DNA of 64,000 nt, taken from NCBI RefSeq assembly GCF_016863615.1, contig NZ_BOPF01000043.1, forward strand, positions 1 to 64,000, in the 5' to 3' direction. Of this stretch, positions 47,535 through 56,789 are shown in pieces (within the stretch, counting starts at the first letter, position 1; every line of letters starts with the position of its first letter). The stretch is from Virgisporangium aliadipatigenens. GTDB lineage: Bacteria; Actinomycetota; Actinomycetes; Mycobacteriales; Micromonosporaceae. A model generated the notes under the pieces. It made no database searches and had not been told where the DNA came from. It saw only the letters and a list, made by a program, of their open reading frames with translations. A program made the position numbers and the translations under genes.

Positions 47535-48457
47535 CGGCGTTGCCTCATCTGTCGGGGGTCGAACGCATCGCGCAGACCGTCGCCGATGAAGCTGATGGTC
47601 AGGGCGATCAGAATGATCATGATGCCGGGCCAGTAGAAGAGCCACGGCCGCGTCTCCACGGCGCTACGGGCGTCGTTGACCAGCACGCCCAGCGACGTGT
47701 CCGGCGGCTGCACGCCCAGCCCGACGAACGACAGCGCGGACTCGGCCAGGATCGCCGCCGCGATGTCCAGCGTCGCCTGGACGATGATGGCGCCCGTCGC
47801 GTTGGGCAGCAGGTGGTTGAAGACGATCCGGAACGTGCCCGCCCCGAGCGCCTTCGCCGCCTCGATGAACTCCTGCTCGCGCAGCGAGAGCACGACACCG
47901 CGCACCACGCGGGCGTTGACCACCCAGCCGAGCAGGCCCAGCACCAGGGCCACCGTCAGGACGCTACCGCCGCGGCCGGTGACCAGCGCGCCGGCGACCA
48001 GGAGCAGCGGCAGGGTCAGCAGCACGTCGCAGATGCGCATCAGGATCGTGTCGACCCGCCCGCCGAAGTAGCCGGCGATCGCACCGTACGGGGCACCGAT
48101 GCCGGTGGAGAGCACCGCCACGATGACCGCGACCTTGATCGACTGCTGCATGCCGCGCAGCACCCGGGCGAACATGTCGTGCCCGAGGCTGTCGGTGCCC
48201 ATCGGGTTGGAAGCCGAGATCATGATGTCGGTCGGCGAGTCCAGATCCTCGAGCTTGTGGATCCACACCAGCGGGCCGATGTAGGCCAACAGGATCAGCA
48301 GGATCAACACGATCAGGCTGACGACCGCCAGGCGGTGCCGCAGGAAGCGCCGCACCACGATCTGCCACTGGGTGCGTTCCTTGACGGTGAACTCGCGTTC
48401 CGTCGACCCGGCGGGAACCGGCGCCTTGGGCACCGGAGGGCTCTGGATGTCACTCAT
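47531..48457 (-). CDS. Oligopeptide ABC transporter permease (DppC/OppC type)
   Basis: 308 residues. The start ATG at 48457 lies in ATGAGTGA, the same octamer that ends the upstream permease gene 118 bp away. Six membrane helices, the N-terminal cytosolic part with FLRHRLAVVSLIVL, GTDSLGHDMFARVL, and the EAA loop EFIEAAKALGAGTFRIVFNH that contacts the ATPase. There is no good ribosome site; translation may depend on coupling to the small upstream ORF. Confidence 0.95.
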   Translation of the reverse strand: MSDIQSPPVPKAPVPAGSTEREFTVKERTQWQIVVRRFLRHRLAVVSLIVLILLILLAYIGPLVWIHKLEDLDSPTDIMISASNPMGTDSLGHDMFARVLRGMQQSIKVAVIVAVLSTGIGAPYGAIAGYFGGRVDTILMRICDVLLTLPLLLVAGALVTGRGGSVLTVALVLGLLGWVVNARVVRGVVLSLREQEFIEAAKALGAGTFRIVFNHLLPNATGAIIVQATLDIAAAILAESALSFVGLGVQPPDTSLGVLVNDARSAVETRPWLFYWPGIMIILIALTISFIGDGLRDAFDPRQMRQRR

Positions 48458-48575
48458 TGCTGGCCCGTTCGCTCGGAGCAGCGCTACCGGCGCCGCCTTC
48501 CCTCGTCGCTCCGGCCGCTGCGCTCCCTGCACTCCTCAGTCCAGGCGACGCCGCGCCGCTCTGTCGCTCACTCAT
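48450..48575 (-). repeat. ~118-bp insertion with 8-bp direct repeats between permease genes
   Basis: TCACTCAT (ATGAGTGA on the coding strand) is present at 48450-48457 and 48568-48575. The distal copy forms the end of the DppB-type gene (Tyr-Glu-stop) and the proximal copy the start of the DppC-type gene. An ancestral single octamer would give the normal overlapping junction, so the intervening Ser/Glu/Arg-coding GC-rich sequence looks like an insertion with target duplication. It resembles dispersed GAGCGA-rich intergenic repeats. Confidence 0.55.
48450..48575 (-). CDS. 41-codon ORF bridging the permease genes
   Basis: Starting at the ATG in the distal octamer, a 41-residue frame (begins MSERQSGAASPGLRSAGS, ends SERASNE) runs to a TGA in the proximal octamer, overlapping the DppC-type ATG. 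The upstream permease stop overlaps its start. It is Ser/Ala/Gly/Arg-rich with no domain. If translated, its role may only be to carry ribosomes across the insertion. Confidence 0.3.
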   Translation of the reverse strand: MSERQSGAASPGLRSAGSAAAGATREGGAGSAAPSERASNE

Positions 48576-49554
48576 ACCTGATCCTCGGGTCGAGAATGCC
48601 GTACAGCAGGTCCGCGACGAGGTTGCCGACGACGATGAAGATACCTGCGACGAGCAGCCAGCCCATGACGGCGTAACGGTCCCGGGTGGCGATCGACGTG
48701 ATCAGGTAGCTGCCCATGCCGTTCCATTGGAACACCGTCTCGGTGATGACGGCCCCGCCGATGAGCTGCGCGATGCCGAGCGCGCTCACGGTCGTCATCG
48801 GGATGAGCGCGGTGCGCAGCGCGTGCCGCACCAGCACCTTGCGCGGGCTCAGCCCCTTGGCCCGCGCCAGCCGCACGTAGTCGCTGTTGAGCACCTCGAG
48901 CATCGACGAACGCTGGAACCTGCTCCACGCCGCGTACGTGATCAACGCCAGCGAGATGGTCGGCAGGATCATGTGGCCGAAGATGTCGGCGAACGCGTTG
49001 AACAGGCCGGGTTCGGTCTCGACCGAGCGCTCGCCGATGGTGAAGAAGGTCCGCGTGCCGGTGGCCTCGTTGTACTGCAACGCTCCCTGTTTGAGCAGCA
49101 CCGCCACCCAGAAGGCGGGCATCGCCAGGAAGATGAAGCCCAGGAACGTGAACGTGTAGTCGAGTTTCGAATATTGTCTTGTCGCACTCAGCACGCCTGA
49201 GATGATCGCCAGCACCAGTGCGAGCACGATCGCGAAGAAGATCAGGCGCAGCGTCACGAAGATGCGCTTGCCCAGTTCGCCGCCGATGTCGCGGGTCGAC
49301 TCGATCGAGGGCCCGAAGTCGCCCTTCGTGACGAGGTTCTTCAGCCACGTCACGTACTGGACCACGACCGGCTTGTCGAGACCGAGGCGTTCGCGCTCGA
49401 GGTTGATGGTCTGCTGCGGGACCGGTGGGTTGCGTCCCGCGTACTTCTCCTCCACCGGGTCACCGGTGAAGAGCGTGAGGGTAAAGACGATCATCGACGC
49501 GACCAGCAGCACCGGTATCGCCACCAGGATGCGTCGGATGGTGTAGGCGAGCAT
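48568..49554 (-). CDS. Oligopeptide ABC transporter permease (DppB/OppB type)
   Basis: 328 residues; ATG with a GGAGG site. Six helices, starting MLAYTIRRILVAIPVLL, with the family signatures ERLGLDKPVVVQYVTWL, FGPSIES and the EAA loop YVRLARAKGLSPRKVLVRHA. C-terminal GILDPRIRYE is the usual ending. Follows the binding-protein gene after an attenuating hairpin. Confidence 0.96.
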   Translation of the reverse strand: MLAYTIRRILVAIPVLLVASMIVFTLTLFTGDPVEEKYAGRNPPVPQQTINLERERLGLDKPVVVQYVTWLKNLVTKGDFGPSIESTRDIGGELGKRIFVTLRLIFFAIVLALVLAIISGVLSATRQYSKLDYTFTFLGFIFLAMPAFWVAVLLKQGALQYNEATGTRTFFTIGERSVETEPGLFNAFADIFGHMILPTISLALITYAAWSRFQRSSMLEVLNSDYVRLARAKGLSPRKVLVRHALRTALIPMTTVSALGIAQLIGGAVITETVFQWNGMGSYLITSIATRDRYAVMGWLLVAGIFIVVGNLVADLLYGILDPRIRYE

Positions 49555-49580
49555 GAGTCCTCCGGGGAGTGACCCGCCGT

Positions 49581-49626
49581 TGTCGAGGGACCCCGGACGC
49601 CGGGTAAGCGTCCGGGGTCCCCGACA
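49581..49626 (-). terminator. Hairpin between binding-protein gene and permease genes
   Basis: A 19-bp stem with one bulged A (49581-49600 with 49608-49626, including 13 perfectly paired bases next to the loop) lies 27 bp after the binding-protein stop. It can act as a partial terminator or 3' stabiliser, explaining higher expression of the binding protein than of the transporter. Confidence 0.7.
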
Positions 49627-49652
49627 GCGTTGCGAGCTTGGGCTTACTTACC

Positions 49653-51377
49653 TCACGAGTCGGCCTTCAGGCCCCACTCCTCGATGTTGTAAGTCGGACC
49701 CACGTTGGTCGGGTTGTTGCGGATGTTGATGTAGTCGCCGTACACCGCCAGGAAGACGGGCTTCTGGTACAGCGGCAGCACGTAGGCTTCCTTCGCCATG
49801 ATCTCGTCGGCCTGGTTGAAGAGCTCGCGCATCTTCGTCTCGTCCAGGGTCTGCGAGGCTTCCTTCATGAGCGCGTCGACCTGCGTGTTGGAGTACTTGC
49901 CGTAGTTCTGGCCGCCACCGGTGCTCCAGATGGAGACGCTGTCGCCGACGTACGGGGTACCGACCCACGCGAAGATGATGATGTCGTAGTCACCGCTCGA
50001 GGTGGTGCCACCGAGGCTGGTGGTCGGCTCGATCTTGATCTCGACACCGATCTTCTTCATCTGCGCCTGGAAGAGCTCGGCCGACTGCTGACGACCCTGG
50101 TTACCCGCGGTGTAGCGGAACCGGAACGCCGGGACCGGCTGGCCGTCCTTGCCGATGAGCTTGTCGCCCTCGATCTTGTAACCGGCCGTGGTCAGGATCT
50201 TCTTGGCCGCCTCGACATCCGCCTTGCCCTGGCCGGTGGACGTGATGACGTCCTTGTAGCCCGGGGCACCCGGCATGAAGATGTGGTTGTTCAGCGGCGC
50301 GGCGCTCGGGAAGTACGAGCCGACGGTCTTGTCGATGATCTCCTGGCGGTTGGTCGCCGTGAAGATCGCCTGCCGCAGGGCGACGTCGGCCAGGTACGTG
50401 TTCTTCGTGTTGATGTCGATGTGCTCCCAGGTGGGGCCCTTCGACAGGTTGAAGTTCACGCCGGCCATGCCCTTGACCTTGTCGACCATGTCCTTGTTGG
50501 GCTGGGAGACCATGACCTGGATCTCCTTGTTCTGCATCGCCGGCAGCTGCTGCGCCTGGTCGGTGATGATGCGGAACGTGATCTTGTCCAGCGAGGTCTT
50601 GGTCCCGTACCACTTCGGGTTGGGCACCAGGGTCACCGAGACGTCCTGCTGGTACTCGCTGACCTTGTAGGGGCCACCGGTCCAGTCCGGCTTGGCCTTG
50701 AAGTACTCCCACGCCTTCTCGAGGCCCTCGGGGGTGTTGATGTCACCCTGCTGAGCACCCTTGTGCGCCGGGAACAGCTGGAACAGGCCCTTCCAGTCCG
50801 GGTAGGGCTTGTCGAACTTGACCGTGACGGTCTTGTCGTTGTCCGAGCCCTCCACCGCGGTGATCAGCTCGTAGCCGCTGGTCGAGGCCGGGGTGCACTT
50901 CGGGCAGTCCTTGCCGTTCAGCGACTTCCAGTTCCACTGGAAGTCCTTGGCGGAGACCGGCGTGCCGTCGTCCCAGACTGCCTCGTTGCGGATCTTGTAC
51001 TGCACCGTCTGCGGGGTCGTCGACAGGAGCTTGGGCTCCTCGGCGAGCCAGTTCTTGTTCCACTTCACCGAGTTGTCCGGCTGGTTCGTGAACGGCGTCA
51101 GCGTGGTCGCGTTCATGATCTGGCCGGCCTCGAAGACGTTGCCCTCGGAGTCCAGCACGTTGAAGTTCGGAATGGGCTTTTCGAGCGCAACAACGATCGA
51201 GCCCCCGGGCTTCGTGGGGCCGTTGTTGCATTCGTTCGGCTTCTCCTCGCAGGCCGCGAAGCCTGGGGAGGACTGCTGCTTGTCGCCGCCACCGCTCGTG
51301 CCACAGGCACTGATGACCAACACCGACGCCGCAGCAATCGCCACGAGGCCGCCCAGCCTCTTGGATCGAGTGCGCAT
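49653..51377 (-). CDS. Oligopeptide ABC transporter substrate-binding lipoprotein (SBP_bac_5)
   Basis: 574 residues; ATG with CTGGAGGG site. Lipoprotein signal peptide (basic RTRSKR, core, lipobox VISAC). The fold is the DppA/OppA type: NEAVWDDGTPVSAKDFQWNW, PYPDWKGLFQLFPAHKGA, ALRQAIFTATNRQEIIDKT, and the lobe-2 closing segment. Two Cys pairs are present (CEEKPNEC; CPKC). It captures peptides outside the cell. First gene of the operon; specificity unknown. Confidence 0.95.
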   Translation of the reverse strand: MRTRSKRLGGLVAIAAASVLVISACGTSGGGDKQQSSPGFAACEEKPNECNNGPTKPGGSIVVALEKPIPNFNVLDSEGNVFEAGQIMNATTLTPFTNQPDNSVKWNKNWLAEEPKLLSTTPQTVQYKIRNEAVWDDGTPVSAKDFQWNWKSLNGKDCPKCTPASTSGYELITAVEGSDNDKTVTVKFDKPYPDWKGLFQLFPAHKGAQQGDINTPEGLEKAWEYFKAKPDWTGGPYKVSEYQQDVSVTLVPNPKWYGTKTSLDKITFRIITDQAQQLPAMQNKEIQVMVSQPNKDMVDKVKGMAGVNFNLSKGPTWEHIDINTKNTYLADVALRQAIFTATNRQEIIDKTVGSYFPSAAPLNNHIFMPGAPGYKDVITSTGQGKADVEAAKKILTTAGYKIEGDKLIGKDGQPVPAFRFRYTAGNQGRQQSAELFQAQMKKIGVEIKIEPTTSLGGTTSSGDYDIIIFAWVGTPYVGDSVSIWSTGGGQNYGKYSNTQVDALMKEASQTLDETKMRELFNQADEIMAKEAYVLPLYQKPVFLAVYGDYINIRNNPTNVGPTYNIEEWGLKADS

Positions 51378-51681
51378 GTTCCCTCCAGTCAGCTACCGCA
51401 TCCCGGTCGCAGAAAGGCTCCGACCCACGAGACATGGACCGCGGCCGACCGATTGCTGTGTAGTGCCTAAAGGAAACGACGCGCGACGCGCGGCGCCAAG
51501 GGCCGACGGAGATTCGTGACTGTCCCGTTATGCGGACGCGCCAGCGCAGTTATGCGGGTAGTCCGTTCGTAGGATAAGCGCTGACCGAAAGGCTGAAGAA
51601 TGGGATCGATTGTTACCACTTTCTGTCTGACTTGTCCCTATCTATCCGGACAATTTACCGGCCGGAAACGGGCTTCGCTCG
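51378..51681 (-). promoter_or_regulatory. Upstream region of the oligopeptide transporter operon (304 bp)
   Basis: No gene is supported here. GTTATGCGG occurs twice on the plus strand (51527-51535 and 51549-51557), 22 bp apart, i.e. two helical turns. Minus-strand TATCCT (51576-51571) could be a -10. The binding-protein gene's promoter and regulator sites should lie here, and also the 3' end of the efe transcript. Confidence 0.45.
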
Positions 51682-52947
51682 TCAACCGAAAAGTGTTGCG
51701 CCCCAGTGTTCGTCGGCCGCCCGTACCCCCGGAGGACAGGCGTAAACCCCAGTGGAGACGTGGCGGATGTATTCATTCATAACGTCATGTCGCGCCAGTT
51801 TCTGTTGCACGGGAACGAACTGGCGTCCCGGGTGCCGCTGGTACGAGATGAAGAAGAGGCCGGCGTTGAGGCGGCCCAACCCGTCCGAACCGTCCACGAA
51901 GTTGTAACCCCGCCGCAGTAGCCGAGCCCCCTGGTTGTTGCTCGGGTGGGCCAGCCGGATGTGCGCAACCTCACCGATGGCGGGCTCGCCGTCCGCTCCC
52001 TGAAGGGCGAAATCCGCCTCGTCGAACTCGTTCGTCCGTCCCAGGGGGCCGCCCTCGCCCTTGGTCCGGCCGACGATCGCCTCCTGCTCGGTCAACGACG
52101 TGCGGTCCCACGTCTCGACCAGCATCCGGATCTTGCGAACCACCGCGTACGTGCCGCCCACCATCCAGGCCGGCCCGTCGGCTCCCGGCACCCACAGGTG
52201 CTCGTCCAGCGCGGCGGTCTCCTCGGCCTTCAGATTGCGGGTGCCGTCCTTGAACCCGAACAGGTTCCGCGGGGTCGCCTGTGCGCGCGAGGTGGCGGAG
52301 GTGCGCCCGAAGCCGAGCTGCGACCAGCGCACCGACACCACACCCATGCCCAGACGGGCCAGGTTCCGGACCGCGTGCACGGCCACCTGGGGGTCGTTCG
52401 CGCACGCCTGAACGCACAGGTCACCACCGGAGATGCCGGCCTCGATGGCGTCGCCCGGGAAGCGCGGCAGCTCCTGCAGCGCCTCCGGCCGCCGATCGGC
52501 GATCCCGAACCGGTCCTTGCCGGCCGCGTCGCGGAACAGCGACGGACCGAACCCGACCGTGAGCGTCAGGCCGGACGGCGGTAGGCCCAGCGCCTCCCCG
52601 GTGTCGTCCGGCGGCGCCTCCGGGGCACCGCCCACCGCGCCGAGCGTTCCGGCGTCGAGACCGGCGGTCATCCGCGCGGCGGCGGCCGTCCAGGTCTGCA
52701 GCAGGTCCACCAGCTGCTCGCGCTTCGTGGTGACCACGTCGAACGCCACGAAGTGCAGGTGGTCCTGCATCGGTGTGGTGATGCCGGCCTGGCGGTCGCC
52801 GTAGAAGGGCACCGCCGCGGCCGACCCGTGCTGGCCGGCCGCGACCGGATGCGACTCCGGCCCCTGAGCGACGAGCGCCGCCGTCGTTGCCGCGCCGACG
52901 GCACCGGTGGCCGCCAGCCCGATGGCCGTGCGCCGGTTCATCCGCAT
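51682..52947 (-). CDS. efeB: Dye-decolourising heme peroxidase / deferrochelatase EfeB
   Basis: 421 residues. A Tat signal peptide is visible (NRRTAIGLAATGAVG). The Dyp motif GFKDGTRN (GxxDG) and the proximal-His region VAHIRLAHPSNN are intact. EfeB is exported folded and provides peroxidase activity for iron handling with EfeO and EfeU; release of iron from heme has also been proposed. Last gene of efeUOB; iron-box control is predicted upstream of efeU. Confidence 0.96.
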   Translation of the reverse strand: MRMNRRTAIGLAATGAVGAATTAALVAQGPESHPVAAGQHGSAAAVPFYGDRQAGITTPMQDHLHFVAFDVVTTKREQLVDLLQTWTAAAARMTAGLDAGTLGAVGGAPEAPPDDTGEALGLPPSGLTLTVGFGPSLFRDAAGKDRFGIADRRPEALQELPRFPGDAIEAGISGGDLCVQACANDPQVAVHAVRNLARLGMGVVSVRWSQLGFGRTSATSRAQATPRNLFGFKDGTRNLKAEETAALDEHLWVPGADGPAWMVGGTYAVVRKIRMLVETWDRTSLTEQEAIVGRTKGEGGPLGRTNEFDEADFALQGADGEPAIGEVAHIRLAHPSNNQGARLLRRGYNFVDGSDGLGRLNAGLFFISYQRHPGRQFVPVQQKLARHDVMNEYIRHVSTGVYACPPGVRAADEHWGATLFG

Positions 52948-52965
52948 GGCTGTGTCCCTACCTGT

Positions 52966-54102
52966 CTACTTGCGCGCGATGACCTCGGCCACCTTGCTGA
53001 TCGGCTCGCCGAGCGCGTTGATGGTGTCGCTGAGCTCCTTGAGGTCGGCCTCGCTCAGCTCGTTGTGCAGCTTCCAGCCGTCCCCGGCGCGGTGCTTGTC
53101 CAGCGCGGCCTCGGCCGCCGCGAACTTCTCGTCCAGCGTCTTGACCAGCGCGGGGTCGCGTTCCTCAAGCACCGGGCGCAGGGCCGCGATCGCCGCCTTG
53201 GAGCCCTCGAGGTTGGCGCGGAAGTCCCACAGGTCGGTGTGCGAGTAGCGGTCCTCCTCGCCGGTGATCTTGCCGGTGGCCACCTCGTCGAGCAGTTCCT
53301 TGGCGCCGTTGGCGAGCTGTACCGGGGAGAGCGTCGTGGAGTTCGCCAGTTCCACGATCTTCTTGACGTCCTCCAGGAGCTTGTCCGCGATCGGACCGGA
53401 CTTCGAGATGTCCTTCTTCTCCCAGAGGTCCTGCTCCAGCTTGTGGTACCCGGTGAACTCCTGGCCGGGCTCCAGCCCGTCCTCGCGGCCGTCGATCGCC
53501 GGGTCGAGGTCGCCGAAGATCTCGGCCACCGGCTCGATGCGTTCCCAGTAGGTACGCGAGACCGGGAAGAGCGCCTTGGCCTGCTCCGCCTGGCCGGCCT
53601 TGACGGCGTTGACGAACTCGGTCGTCTTCTCGATCAGCGCCGCCGTCTGCGACTTCACGTAGCGCTGGTAGCTGGCGGTCGCCTCGGCGAGCTTCGCGTC
53701 GGCGGTCAGCGGGGCGGCCGAGCCGCTCACCTTGAACGCGCCGCGGATGCCCTTGCCGACCATGCCCGGCTTGCACGCGGTCTCGTAGGTGCCGGCCGGC
53801 AGTTCGACGATCATGTCGCGGGTGATGCCCGGGACGATGTTCTCGACCTCGCTCATCACCCGGTCGCCGGAGGCGTACACGTAGAACTCGGTGACCTTGC
53901 TGCCCTTGTTGGTGATGGTGAACGTCAGCGTGCCGGCGTCGGCCTCGGTGCGGCCCACCTTGCACTCGGTGTCGGACGCGGTGACAGTGATCTTGCCGTC
54001 CTTCGGCGCGTCACCGCCGGAGTCTTCTTCCCCGCAGGCGGTCAGCGCCGTCACCGCGAGGGCGGCGGCGAACAGCGCCGAGAGGGAGGTTCGGGTGCGC
54101 AT
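52966..54102 (-). CDS. efeO: Iron-uptake lipoprotein EfeO
   Basis: 378 residues. Lipobox TALTAC gives a lipoprotein. An N-terminal cupredoxin-like domain (~30-125; KITVTASDTECKVGRTEADA, then FTITNKGSKVTEFYVYASG) with Cys/Met precedes an imelysin/M75 domain (~135-378) with the GxHxxE-type motif TGYHKLEQ and HTDLWDFRANLEG. It is thought to bind Fe and pass it to EfeU. Separated from efeU by 15 bp and from efeB by 18 bp. Confidence 0.96.
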   Translation of the reverse strand: MRTRTSLSALFAAALAVTALTACGEEDSGGDAPKDGKITVTASDTECKVGRTEADAGTLTFTITNKGSKVTEFYVYASGDRVMSEVENIVPGITRDMIVELPAGTYETACKPGMVGKGIRGAFKVSGSAAPLTADAKLAEATASYQRYVKSQTAALIEKTTEFVNAVKAGQAEQAKALFPVSRTYWERIEPVAEIFGDLDPAIDGREDGLEPGQEFTGYHKLEQDLWEKKDISKSGPIADKLLEDVKKIVELANSTTLSPVQLANGAKELLDEVATGKITGEEDRYSHTDLWDFRANLEGSKAAIAALRPVLEERDPALVKTLDEKFAAAEAALDKHRAGDGWKLHNELSEADLKELSDTINALGEPISKVAEVIARK

Positions 54103-54117
54103 GGTTCTCCTTGGATC

Positions 54118-54936
54118 TCAAGCAGCGGGGACCGGCGCGGGCGCGGTGCGCCGGGGCCGGAGGAAGAGGACCAGCACGGGAACGCCGTAGGCGACCCACG
54201 CGATGCTCTCCAGCACCGACGCCGTCGACGTGATGTTGAACATCCCGGCGAGCAGCGCCATGTACCACGAGTCCCCGGGGAACGTCGCCTCGACGTTGTA
54301 GGCGAGATCGTTCAGGCCGGGGAGGATGCCGGACTCCTGGAAGTCGTGCACGCCGTACTTGAGGATGCCGGCGGCGACCAGCACGAGAAGCGCACCGGTC
54401 CAGGTGAAGAAGCGGGTGAGGTTGATCCGCACGGCGCTGGCGTACAGCAGCCAGCCGAGCACCACGGACGTGAGAACCCCGAGCGCGATGCCCACGAACG
54501 GCGACGCCGTGGACCCCTGCGCGGCGGCGAAGAAGAGCACCGCCGTCTCCAGCCCTTCACGGGCCACCGCCAGGAACGCCATCACGACGACCGCGACCGG
54601 CCCGACCCGGATCGCCTGGGCCAGCTGTTCGCGCAGCTCGCCGGCCATCCTGCGGGCCATCCGCCGCATCCAGAAGATCATGAACGTCACGAAGCACACG
54701 GCCACCAGCGAGGTGATGGCCTCGAACGCCTCCCGCTGCTCGAACGTGAGGTTGGCGGCGGTGAACTCCAGCAGCGCCCCGACGCCCACGGAGAGCAGCA
54801 CGGCGACCGCGACGCCCGCCCACACGAGCTTCAGGTAGGCGCGCTGCTCGCTCTTGACCAGGAACGCCACGAGGATGCTGACGACGAGCGTTGCCTCCAG
54901 CCCCTCCCGCAGCCCGATGAGGTAGCTCGCGGTCAT
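54118..54936 (-). CDS. efeU: Ferrous/ferric iron permease EfeU (FTR1 family)
   Basis: 272 residues with seven membrane helices. Both REGLE iron-binding motifs are present: LIGLREGLEATLVVSIL and VAREGLETAVLFF. Imports iron released by EfeB/EfeO. First gene of the operon, 20 bp downstream of an IdeR/DtxR-like box, so low-iron induction is expected. Confidence 0.97.
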   Translation of the reverse strand: MTASYLIGLREGLEATLVVSILVAFLVKSEQRAYLKLVWAGVAVAVLLSVGVGALLEFTAANLTFEQREAFEAITSLVAVCFVTFMIFWMRRMARRMAGELREQLAQAIRVGPVAVVVMAFLAVAREGLETAVLFFAAAQGSTASPFVGIALGVLTSVVLGWLLYASAVRINLTRFFTWTGALLVLVAAGILKYGVHDFQESGILPGLNDLAYNVEATFPGDSWYMALLAGMFNITSTASVLESIAWVAYGVPVLVLFLRPRRTAPAPVPAA

Positions 54937-54956
54937 GGCGCTCCCTGGATGCGAGG

Positions 54957-54975
54957 TTAGGTCAGGCTGACCTTA
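54957..54975. promoter_or_regulatory. DtxR/IdeR-type iron box upstream of efeU
   Basis: TTAGGTCAGGCTGACCTTA differs at three of 19 positions from the canonical actinobacterial box TTAGGTTAGGCTAACCTAA and keeps its symmetry. It lies 20 bp upstream of the efeU start, where a repressor would block transcription. Iron-dependent repression of the operon is a strong inference. Confidence 0.88.
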
Positions 54976-54998
54976 GCTGCGGCTCACAGGAAACGGAA

Positions 54999-55026
54999 AG
55001 GGGCCGGGAGGGTGATCCCGGCCCCT
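54999..55026 (-). terminator. Terminator of ahcY
   Basis: A perfect 11-bp GC-rich stem (54999-55009 with 55016-55026) with a 6-base loop follows the ahcY stop by 15 bp, and the minus-strand transcript then runs into TTTCCGTTTCC. It isolates ahcY from the efe operon. Confidence 0.8.
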
Positions 55027-55041
55027 CTTTGTGCAGGTAGA

Positions 55042-56520
<1,479 letters not shown>

Positions 56521-56630
56521 CAAATCTCCTGATCGGCGTCTGCCCGGCGCGCGAGTGTGGCGCCGCAGGCTGAGAAGGCGCATCCACCCTACGCGACACC
56601 GGTTGCGAGACCGAAAACGTCCACCTATGC

Positions 56631-56673
56631 GCACGGGGCGGTGACGAGCGTGATGCCCGCCACCGCCCCGTGC
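56631..56673 (-). promoter_or_regulatory. Structured leader element upstream of ahcY
   Basis: A perfect 13-bp stem (56631-56643 with 56661-56673; GCACGGGGCGGTG arm) with a 17-base loop lies in the ahcY 5' leader. Nearby a GCGCAT/ATGCGC pair brackets two GGTGGA motifs and a CGGGGGAACC segment. It could be a riboswitch-like regulator or the terminator of the upstream manA cluster. No Rfam class is confidently matched by eye. Confidence 0.4.
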
Positions 56674-56738
56674 TTCCCCCCGGTTTGGTTCCCCCGCGCG
56701 TGGCTCGGACTTGCGTCGCGTGACACTGCGTGGTTAAG

Positions 56739-56766
56739 AGATTACCCTCCGGCAGGGATAAGTCAA
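56739..56766 (-). promoter_or_regulatory. Sigma-70-type promoter of ahcY
   Basis: On the minus strand TTGACT (56766-56761) and TAATCT (56744-56739) are separated by 16 bases, close to vegetative consensus. Transcription would start near 56732, giving a leader of about 210 nt. Confidence 0.65.
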
Positions 56767-56789
56767 GCTTTTCCGGAGAAACGGACAAA

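Noticed and set aside
56521-56760. Canonical SAH riboswitch upstream of ahcY
   Set aside because: I could not align the conserved SAH core to the leader by eye; left as an unclassified leader.
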